Source: Campylobacter concisus ATCC 51562
Lineage (GTDB): Bacteria > Campylobacterota > Campylobacteria > Campylobacterales > Campylobacteraceae
Direction: 5' to 3'
NCBI RefSeq assembly: GCF_000466745.1
Contig: NZ_ANNI01000001.1
Coordinates: 1-64,000, forward strand
Length of the DNA stretch: 64,000 nt
Every line of letters begins with the position of its first letter. Positions within the stretch are counted from its first letter, which is position 1. Under the pieces are notes generated by a model. The model saw nothing but the letters and a program-made list of their open reading frames with translations. It had not been told where the DNA came from and did no database searches. Shown here one piece after another: positions 18,582 through 25,336 of the stretch. The position numbers and the translations under genes were made by a program.

Positions 18582-19853
18582 ATGAAAAAGGCTGTTCTTT
18601 TATACACAATCTTACTAACTATTGGATTCTCCAAGGATCTAGTAGAACTTGGACTTGAGGCTTACAGCAAAGGTGACTACAACAAAGCAGTCGAGATATT
18701 TACTAAAACTTGTAATGATGGAAATAATGGCAATTGCTATAATTTAGGACTTTTGTATATAAATGGCCAGGGTGTAAAACAAGACTACAATAAAGCAGCT
18801 AAATTATACGAAAAGGCTTGTAATGGTGAAATTATTCAAGCTTGTTATAACTTAGGATTTTTATACTATAACGGTCAAGGCACTACACAAGACTACTATA
18901 AAACTGCTCAATTGTGGCAAAAAGTTTGTGATGCCAAATATAGTATTGGTTGTTATAATTTAGGGCTTTTATATGAGGATGGTCAAGGTGTAGAGCAAGA
19001 CCACAATAAGGCGGCTAGATTATACGAGGAAGCTTGCAATAATGGACATGCACTAAGCTGTTCCAATCTAGGTGTTTTATATATAAAAAACCAAGGTGTA
19101 GAACAAAACTATAACAAAGCCATAGAGCTATACAATACATCTTGTGACGGTAAAAATGCTATAGGTTGTTTTAATTTAGGAAATTTATACGAAGAAGGCA
19201 AATATCTAAAGCAGGACTACTATAAAGCAGCCAATCTATATAAACAAGCTTGTGATGGCGGATATGCTAATGGCTGCTATAATCTAGGTAATTTTTATGA
19301 AAGAGGACAAGGGGTAGAGCAGGACTATACCAAAGCTATCAAACTATACGAAAAAGCTTGCGATGGCAATATCGCCCAAGCCTACCACAATTTGGGAGTT
19401 TTATATGTAAATGGTCTGGGTGTAGAGCAAGACTATTATAAGGCAGCTCAATTATGGCAAAAAGCTTGCAATGACAGATACAGTATGAGTTGTTACAACT
19501 TAGGAATTTCATACAATAATGGCCAAGGTGTGAAACAAGACTATTATAGAGCGGCTGATCTATACAAACAAGCTTGTGACGATGGAGTTAATGATAGTTG
19601 CTCTAATTTAGGAATTTTATATGAAAACGGTCAAGGTGTAGAGCAAGACTACAGTAAATCCCTAGAATTATATGAAAAAGCTTGCGATAATGGATACAAT
19701 CGCGGTTGTTTTAATTTAGGAGCTTTTTATCTAAAAGGCAAAGGCGCAAAACAAGACTACCACATAGCAAAAGAATATTTTTATAAAGCTTGCGAATTAG
19801 GGCTTCAACCAGGGTGTGACGTTTATAAAAAGTTAAACGAAAAAGGCCTTTAA
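18582..19853 (+). CDS. Secreted Sel1-repeat (Hcp-like) protein with ten Cys-paired repeats
   Basis: A periplasmic or exported scaffold protein of the Sel1/Hcp type; such proteins bind partners and, in Helicobacter, some bind beta-lactams. Seen: a signal peptide ending near 'IGFSKD', then ten tandem 36-residue repeats (108 bp each), each opening with Cys, a second Cys 8 residues on, 'YNLG', 'GQGV' and 'QDYxKA'. Repeats 1-6 and 8-10 have both cysteines; repeat 7 has Tyr instead of the second ('IAQAYHNLG'), leaving an unpaired Cys. A final half repeat caps the protein. GGAGAA precedes the ATG. It converges on the mcc operon, whose own Sel1 protein (24504-25328) has the same design, so both may serve periplasmic cytochrome maturation; that link is inference. 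Confidence 0.85.
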   Translation: MKKAVLLYTILLTIGFSKDLVELGLEAYSKGDYNKAVEIFTKTCNDGNNGNCYNLGLLYINGQGVKQDYNKAAKLYEKACNGEIIQACYNLGFLYYNGQGTTQDYYKTAQLWQKVCDAKYSIGCYNLGLLYEDGQGVEQDHNKAARLYEEACNNGHALSCSNLGVLYIKNQGVEQNYNKAIELYNTSCDGKNAIGCFNLGNLYEEGKYLKQDYYKAANLYKQACDGGYANGCYNLGNFYERGQGVEQDYTKAIKLYEKACDGNIAQAYHNLGVLYVNGLGVEQDYYKAAQLWQKACNDRYSMSCYNLGISYNNGQGVKQDYYRAADLYKQACDDGVNDSCSNLGILYENGQGVEQDYSKSLELYEKACDNGYNRGCFNLGAFYLKGKGAKQDYHIAKEYFYKACELGLQPGCDVYKKLNEKGL

Positions 19854-19901
19854 TACTAAAAATAATCCAACAGGGTTCTAGCAAATTTAGAGCTTCATAA
19901 T

Positions 19902-20411
19902 TTATATCTTATTTTCTGAAAGTAGGATGTTTATATATGGATTTAGTAGCGTCTCACCACGTGCTGCGTATAGTAAGACTTCTTTAAAATAGTTGTCATT
20001 TATACCGTAGGTGTGAAACTCGTACGCCCCTATGCCGTATCCCATCGGCGTGATATCTACCCTCGAGTACCAGGCATCTTGCGCTAGGATGTAGCGGTTT
20101 GTATCTCTTGAATAGACATATAGCTTGATCTTATCTTTGCTCTTTTGCGCCATATACCAGATGAAAGAATTTGTGATGTCGTTAAAGAAGTAGATATCGC
20201 CATTTGGCATGATCGCCTGGGCTGTGTCGTTGTTATCAGCGATGAGCGTCCTGCTCTCATAACATATAAATTTATTTGGCGTAAGTTGCTCGATCGGCTC
20301 TGATTTGCCATTATTTAAAACTAAAATTTTATCATCACTTATGTCGGCATTATAGGCAAGTACGGCTAAAACTAGAGCTAACAAACACAAAGAAAAAATT
20401 TGCTTTATCAA
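19902..20411 (-). CDS. NosL-family periplasmic protein at the end of the mcc operon
   Basis: Related to NosL, the copper-binding chaperone of nitrous oxide reductase. Seen: an N-terminal membrane anchor or signal (IKQIFSLCLLALVLAVLAY), then 'DIYFFNDITNSFIWYM', 'VYSRDTNRYILAQDAWY' and 'DITPMGYGIGAYE', matching the NosL fold's conserved blocks. The N-terminal Cys/Met copper site of classical NosL is not obvious; one Cys remains in 'KFICYESRT'. Start: a longer ATG frame begins at 20471 inside the upstream gene. I prefer the TTG at 20411, which overlaps the upstream stop (TTGA) and has AGAGGA 8 bases upstream, giving 169 residues. Last gene of the locus. Confidence 0.65.
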   Translation of the reverse strand: MIKQIFSLCLLALVLAVLAYNADISDDKILVLNNGKSEPIEQLTPNKFICYESRTLIADNNDTAQAIMPNGDIYFFNDITNSFIWYMAQKSKDKIKLYVYSRDTNRYILAQDAWYSRVDITPMGYGIGAYEFHTYGINDNYFKEVLLYAARGETLLNPYINILLSENKI

Positions 20412-21361
20412 AATAAAAATCCTCTTAGCAAATAATATTTCAGGACATAAAGCGAGCATATCAACACGCAAACACCTAACCAGATCGATGAAAATTTAAG
20501 CTTGTGTGAGTAGTTTGTCTTTGTAATGATCTCAACAAGGTACGGCATAAGACCGTAAAATACACCAAGAAACAAACTGCCCCAGATGAGGTAGCCAACA
20601 TAAAAATAATCACCTTTTAGCATGCAGTATGGGCATTTGTGGTTTGGCTGCTCGTAAACATAAAGGCCAAAAAAGTAGGTGATGGCGTAGTAGCTAAGCA
20701 CTAAAAATAACAAATTTGCCACAAAGCTCGCCATACTTTGCTTTAAAAAATTTAGCACCAAAATGACAAAAAATAGCACGAAAAATACGCTCACTAAACC
20801 AAAATTTGTATAGCCAAATGGTAGCTTTGGAGCTTGAAAAGTAACAGAACAGCAAAAGACTGGCACCTTTAGTGGGATATTGTAAAAAAACGAAATTTCT
20901 ATACCAAGCTCAAGTAGTATCATAACAAAAAGGCAGATGAAAATGGCATATTTTTTCTTTAGATAAGGGAAATTTAGAGCCTGCAAGTCAAGCTTATTTA
21001 TAACCAGCCAAATACCAAGCCCAAAGATTAGCAAAATTTTAGTGAGCATCAAGATACCACCAAATTTATTTGAACCAATCACGCCAGCTGAGCACATGGC
21101 ACCGGGCACAATATCAGAGAGTTCATTTAGGCAAAGTGCAAAGAATATAAACAATACGATCTTGATACAGACGCAAAAAAGCAAGATAGTATTTACAAGA
21201 TAGTTTTGCTTTTCAAGCGAGTATTGAAGCGATGTTAGTGCGTTGTAGTCCCACGACCTCACGATCCTAACGACATAAAAGAGTGAAATACTCATCAAAA
21301 CTAAAAGCACAAACTCCGCTAACAAAAAGGCTATAACGGCGTTTGATAAAAAGACACTCAT
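20408..21361 (-). CDS. Polytopic membrane protein with paired cysteines
   Basis: I do not recognise the family. About eight predicted membrane helices over 317 residues, with cysteines grouped at likely membrane edges: 'GAMCSAGVIGSN' (about 96), 'VFCCSVTF' (about 171) and 'HKCPYCMLKGDY' (about 245, a CxxC). Such placement suits metal or disulfide relay across the membrane. It overlaps the ABC ATPase gene upstream by 4 bases and the NosL-like gene downstream by 4, so the three are translated together. A membrane partner of the ABC permease and NosL proteins in copper or thiol handling is the most economical inference; a VKOR/DsbB-like redox role is an alternative. Confidence 0.6.
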   Translation of the reverse strand: MSVFLSNAVIAFLLAEFVLLVLMSISLFYVVRIVRSWDYNALTSLQYSLEKQNYLVNTILLFCVCIKIVLFIFFALCLNELSDIVPGAMCSAGVIGSNKFGGILMLTKILLIFGLGIWLVINKLDLQALNFPYLKKKYAIFICLFVMILLELGIEISFFYNIPLKVPVFCCSVTFQAPKLPFGYTNFGLVSVFFVLFFVILVLNFLKQSMASFVANLLFLVLSYYAITYFFGLYVYEQPNHKCPYCMLKGDYFYVGYLIWGSLFLGVFYGLMPYLVEIITKTNYSHKLKFSSIWLGVCVLICSLYVLKYYLLRGFLF

Positions 21362-22026
21362 ACTATCTCTCCGTTTTGCAAGCTGACAACCCTATCTGTT
21401 GCACTTAACTCATCAAAAATGCTATCGTGAGTAGCGACAATGACACTCTTTTTTAGAGCTTTAAAAGACTCTAGCAAGCCTAAAAATGCACGTGCATTTT
21501 GTCTATCTAAATTTGCCGTTGGCTCATCAGCCAAGATGATGTCAGCATCCATAGATAAAGCCCTAGCTACCGCACATCTTTGACGCTCTCCACCACTTAA
21601 ATTTGATACATTCTCATCTTTTTTATGAGCGATATTTGCGAGGCTTAGAGCCTTTTTTATCATCTCATCTCGCACATTTGCCTTAAAATTTGTTAGAGCA
21701 AATGGAGCTAATAAATTTTCATATACACTTAGTCCCTCGATGAGGTTAAAATTTTGAAAAACCAATCCAAGCCTTTTGTGTCTAAGCTCAGAGCAAAAGG
21801 CATCAGGCAGCTTTGCAATGTTAGTGCCATCTATCAAAATTTCTCCACTAGTTGGCTTTTGAAGTAGGGCAATAAGCGAAAGCAAGGTACTTTTACCGCT
21901 TCCACTAATGCCTTTTAGTATCACTAGCTCGCCGTCATTAATATCTAAATTTATATTTTTTAAAGCACAAAACTCATTTTGTTTGTTTTGGTTATAAACT
22001 AGGCTAACACCTCTTATATTTATCAT
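21358..22026 (-). CDS. ABC transporter ATP-binding protein, LolD/MacB type
   Basis: ATPase that drives the adjacent FtsX-type permease. Seen: Walker A 'GISGSGKST' (about residues 40-48), Q-loop 'FQNFNLIEGLSVYEN', signature 'LSGGERQRCAVARAL' and Walker B 'ADEPTANLD', H-loop 'VATHD'; length 222 is standard. Overlaps the permease gene and the membrane protein gene by 4 bases each (ATGA type). This subfamily (LolCDE, MacB, FtsE) performs mechanotransmission from the cytoplasm to periplasmic proteins rather than classical import. Confidence 0.92.
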   Translation of the reverse strand: MINIRGVSLVYNQNKQNEFCALKNINLDINDGELVILKGISGSGKSTLLSLIALLQKPTSGEILIDGTNIAKLPDAFCSELRHKRLGLVFQNFNLIEGLSVYENLLAPFALTNFKANVRDEMIKKALSLANIAHKKDENVSNLSGGERQRCAVARALSMDADIILADEPTANLDRQNARAFLGLLESFKALKKSVIVATHDSIFDELSATDRVVSLQNGEIV

Positions 22027-23132
22027 TTTAGCCCCTCATTTATGTCGCTACTTGCTACTCTCCATGAAGGTATGAGTACAAACGCCAAAAATGGTATCAC
22101 TCCAAAAACAAAGATCAAAAAGAGCTTATCAAACTCTAAAATAGGCGTAAAATTTGTAAAATTTAAAAGCTCATCGCCTAAAAATATCCCTTTTAAAAGT
22201 GGAGCGTTTAATACAAAAACAAAGAGATAAGCCAGCATAACACCGAGTAAAAAAGCACTAACGCTCACGATGAAATTTTGTATAAATTTTAAAAATATAA
22301 TGTCTTTTATACAAAAACCAATGCTCCTTAAAATAGCTATTTCACGCTTTTTACTACCATATGCGAGTGAAATTTGGTTTTTAAGCAAGACAAAGAATAT
22401 AAGCATAACGCTAACGTAAATACTCATAAAAATTCCGCCCTTATAATAGTAAAGGTGTCTAACCTTAGCCACCTCATCTTCTATACTAAGAGCGAAAGAA
22501 TTTGGATATAAATTCTCTATCTTTAAAGCCACTTCACTGATCTCATCAGTATTTGGCACCTCAACGTAGAGCTTTGTATACTCTTCATCTTTTAAATTTA
22601 AGATAGCTCTTAGCGTATTTGGATGCAAAAATATAGCGTTATTTGAGATTAAACCACTTTGTACCGGCATAGTCTTTAATATCTTTACTGGTATCATGCG
22701 CTCTTCAGTTAGAAAATTAAAGCTCTCATCGTAGTAAAGTTCATTCATCGCTGCCTTGACACCTTCTCCGACGATCATCTCATCCTCTTTTAAGCTATCA
22801 TCTTCATATAGATGAAACCAAATACGCTTTTGAACGAAGTAGTACTCTCCATCGACTACACCCCTTACATCATTTACGCCATCGATCTTTGAGATATCAT
22901 AGATATAGCCAGGGTGCATGAGATCATTTTTGCCAGCACGAAACGCGCTCACTACGATACTTGATCTATCTTTTACTAAATTTATAAGATCATGTTGGAT
23001 CGATCCAGAGATGAAAAGTACCGAGCTTAGCACAAAGATAATGAGTGCAAAGAGGCAAAAGCTAAAAAGGTGATCCTTTCTATCTTTAAAAAGCAGAACT
23101 ACGGCGTAGTTTATAAAATTTTTACCTATCAT
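22023..23132 (-). CDS. FtsX/MacB-like ABC permease
   Basis: Membrane half of the ABC system encoded by the next gene. Seen: a first membrane helix (about residues 25-50), a periplasmic domain (about 55-230, with 'YPNSFALSIEDEVAKV'), then three C-terminal helices with the FtsX-type 'KKREIAILRSIGFCIKDI' coupling segment before the third. Start: the frame is open 15 codons further, but the ATG at 23132 gives 'MIGKNFINYAVVLLFKDRK', a normal start for this family, with AAAAAGG upstream. It overlaps the preceding 61-residue gene by 11 bases. With two NosL-domain proteins in the operon, it may extract or deliver copper or haem-maturation factors in the periplasm; inference. Confidence 0.85.
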   Translation of the reverse strand: MIGKNFINYAVVLLFKDRKDHLFSFCLFALIIFVLSSVLFISGSIQHDLINLVKDRSSIVVSAFRAGKNDLMHPGYIYDISKIDGVNDVRGVVDGEYYFVQKRIWFHLYEDDSLKEDEMIVGEGVKAAMNELYYDESFNFLTEERMIPVKILKTMPVQSGLISNNAIFLHPNTLRAILNLKDEEYTKLYVEVPNTDEISEVALKIENLYPNSFALSIEDEVAKVRHLYYYKGGIFMSIYVSVMLIFFVLLKNQISLAYGSKKREIAILRSIGFCIKDIIFLKFIQNFIVSVSAFLLGVMLAYLFVFVLNAPLLKGIFLGDELLNFTNFTPILEFDKLFLIFVFGVIPFLAFVLIPSWRVASSDINEGLK

Positions 23133-23307
23133 AGACAAAGCCTTTTTGCCCCTTTTGATTAAAACTAAAAGCAGCATTTGCTCTTGTTATCTTAGAAATT
23201 TCTCTTAGCTCATCTTGCTTTGCTTTATGATCAAAGCTAAGATAGTGTGCCGCTAAAAATGTATAAGAAAGTCCAAAAAATAACGCCAAAAAAACTAGAA
23301 ATTTCAC
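23122..23307 (-). CDS. Small membrane-anchored protein in the mcc operon
   Basis: A 61-residue protein with an N-terminal hydrophobic segment (MKFLVFLALFFGLSYTFLAA) and a polar tail ending 'FSFNQKGQKGFVYDR'. It begins with GTG one base after the stop of the NosL gene (TAG-T-GTG) and overlaps the permease by 11 bases, which argues that it is real and co-translated. No family is known to me. It could be an accessory subunit of the ABC system. Confidence 0.6.
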   Translation of the reverse strand: MKFLVFLALFFGLSYTFLAAHYLSFDHKAKQDELREISKITRANAAFSFNQKGQKGFVYDR

Positions 23308-23308
23308 A

Positions 23309-24430
23309 CTATTTACCGATAAAATTCTTTATCTCGTCAAATCTTATGACACCTTTGCCGGCATGATCTTTTAAAAAGCTCTCTGCCTTTGCTTCATCTT
23401 TAAATGGGATAAACTCATCACCCATTGGTCCATAAACGTTTGAGCCATGGACATAAAACGCATCTTTTGCATCAAGCTTTTCTAGCGTGTAATAATCACT
23501 CACATAAGCATCTTTCATTTTGCCATCCGCAAAGTAAAATTGTGCCATATCCTTTACACCATCAAAATAATAATCCTTGCCATCTGCTTTGATGAGTGTC
23601 GCCCATGGAGAATTTTTGACAAGCATGCCACATACCGCACATCTTGCACCCTTTGGCACGACTATTCTCTCAGGTTTTTTTATTTCTTGTTTAGCTTTTG
23701 AAGCTTGGTTGCTAGTACCTAAATTTGCTGGAGCGTCCCATAGATACAAAGCAGCAGCTTGTAGGTGTTTGTCGTATTCAGGAGCTTTGTTAGCCTCTTT
23801 CGAGTCACATACTTGTTTAAGATGAGCTTTTAGCTCAGAGATAGCCTTAAAGCTTTTTGGATCTGTTTTTTCGCAGTTTGCTTCATAAAATTCTTTACCA
23901 TGTGCATAAACGCCGTCCTCACGCTTAGCTTTTATCATTTTATTATCGCCTTCAAAATCCTGTCCAGCGATCTCGTAAGCTTTAGCAAAATTCATTATCT
24001 CACCGCCGTTTTCTGCTTGAAATTCTTTTGCATCAGCCTCGGTTGAGAAGGCATATTTGCTATTTCTAGTCATTGTGCCTTTAACACTACTACCAACGAC
24101 ATAAAAAGCTTTATTGACATCGATTAAATTTAGATTTTTAGTATCAACGACTTGTGCGTCGCTTGGGATCTTGCCTTCTGTTAGCTCGTATAAGCAGTGA
24201 AGTGATGCTACTTGCTTGCCGTTATATACGTGATTGGTCTTATAAAATTTAACCAAATTCATTCCACAAACAGCACAATACTCCTTGCCCTCGCCGCTTC
24301 CTACTAGTGTAGCCTTGCTAGGATCCACGCTTTGAAACATCGGTTTCATTTTGACAGTTTGCTCATTTGCCGAGGCACCAAAAAGTAGGCTCGCCAGTAG
24401 TGCTGAACCAAAGATAGAACGTAAAATCAT
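23309..24430 (-). CDS. Double NosL-domain periplasmic protein, probable copper chaperone
   Basis: Exported protein with a signal peptide (ending near 'LFGASANE') and two NosL-type modules. Module 1 (about 45-165) and module 2 (about 255-373) each start with a CxxC/Met site ('YCAVCGMNLV' and 'CAVCGMLVKN') and continue 'KAFYVVGSSVKGTM' or 'DAFYVHGSNVYGPM'. Between them (about 170-245) lies a helical segment 'FYEANCEKTDP...QVC' that looks like a cytochrome c fragment without CxxCH, so it should not bind haem covalently. In NosL the Cys/Met site holds Cu(I). TAAAGGAGAT gives a strong ribosome-binding site. It opens the accessory module of the mcc operon. Confidence 0.8.
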   Translation of the reverse strand: MILRSIFGSALLASLLFGASANEQTVKMKPMFQSVDPSKATLVGSGEGKEYCAVCGMNLVKFYKTNHVYNGKQVASLHCLYELTEGKIPSDAQVVDTKNLNLIDVNKAFYVVGSSVKGTMTRNSKYAFSTEADAKEFQAENGGEIMNFAKAYEIAGQDFEGDNKMIKAKREDGVYAHGKEFYEANCEKTDPKSFKAISELKAHLKQVCDSKEANKAPEYDKHLQAAALYLWDAPANLGTSNQASKAKQEIKKPERIVVPKGARCAVCGMLVKNSPWATLIKADGKDYYFDGVKDMAQFYFADGKMKDAYVSDYYTLEKLDAKDAFYVHGSNVYGPMGDEFIPFKDEAKAESFLKDHAGKGVIRFDEIKNFIGK

Positions 24431-24503
24431 AATTATCTCCTTTAGTATTTTTTATTTTTATATTTATAAGCTTCAAATGCCACTAGGCTAACTTTATCAA
24501 GCA

Positions 24504-25328
24504 TCAATGCTTTCCTAAAATTTCTAAATTCTCGCACGCTTCTTTTAAGCCATTTTTACAGCTTCTAGTGAAAATTTCACGTGCTTTCTCCACGTCTTCT
24601 TTTACACCTTTGCCTTCAGCTAGCATGATAGCGTAATTATTGCAGCCCTTTTCATATCCATATATGCACGCTTGCTCGTAAAGCTTTGTGGCTTTTGTGA
24701 GGTTTTGATCAACGCCTTGTGCATATACATATAAAAAGCCAAGATTATCACACCCTATGCCAGCTTCGTTTGCACAAGCCATCTCGTAGTTTGCTTTGGC
24801 TTTTGTATAGTCTTTCTCGACACCTTCACCCTGCGCATATAGATAGCCAAGGTTGCTACATCCTATGCCGTCCCCTGCCTTGCAAGCCTTTTCGTAAAGC
24901 TCTTTTGCCTTTTTAATATCCTTTGTTACGCCGGTGCCATTTGCATAAAGCAAGCCAAGCTCCGTGCAACCCTCGTTGTCGCTACATGCTTTTTCATAAA
25001 ATTTAACTGCTTTTACTAGGTCTTTTTCCACACCTTTGCCTTTTTCATAGACGTAGCCAAGGTTGCTGCAAGCCATAGAGAAGTTTTGATCACAAGCCTT
25101 TTCGTAAAGCATCGCCGCCTTTGCTTCGTCCTTTTTGACATTGCCATCACCTCTGCTGTAAAGCACGGCTAGATTGTAGCAGCCTGATGCCTTTTTCTCT
25201 TTGTCGCAAGCATCTTCATAAATTTGCGCTAGCTTATTGTGATCGTCTTTTGCGCTTAAAGCCTCTTTGATATAGCCAGCATTTAATAGTCCCAAACAAG
25301 CAAACAATAAAAACAAACTCTTTTTCAT
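24504..25328 (-). CDS. Sel1-repeat (Hcp-like) protein in the mcc operon
   Basis: Periplasmic scaffold protein. Seen: a signal peptide (KKSLFLLFACLGLLNAG) and six Cys-framed repeats of about 36 residues plus a C-terminal half repeat. The third repeat is two residues short between its cysteines ('CSDNEGCTELG'), and the first is two longer. I chose the second of two adjacent ATGs (25328) because AGGAGAT is then correctly spaced; the first ATG lies only 2 bases from it. Follows ccsA1 by a few bases, so it is part of the sulfite-respiration transcript. Role inferred: interaction platform for cytochrome assembly. Same architecture as the 18582-19853 protein. Confidence 0.85.
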   Translation of the reverse strand: MKKSLFLLFACLGLLNAGYIKEALSAKDDHNKLAQIYEDACDKEKKASGCYNLAVLYSRGDGNVKKDEAKAAMLYEKACDQNFSMACSNLGYVYEKGKGVEKDLVKAVKFYEKACSDNEGCTELGLLYANGTGVTKDIKKAKELYEKACKAGDGIGCSNLGYLYAQGEGVEKDYTKAKANYEMACANEAGIGCDNLGFLYVYAQGVDQNLTKATKLYEQACIYGYEKGCNNYAIMLAEGKGVKEDVEKAREIFTRSCKNGLKEACENLEILGKH

Positions 25329-25336
25329 CATATCTC

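Noticed and set aside
18690..19790. Tandem 108-bp DNA repeats as a CRISPR or satellite array
   Set aside because: They encode 36-residue Sel1 repeats in one open frame, vary at silent sites and have no spacer pattern.
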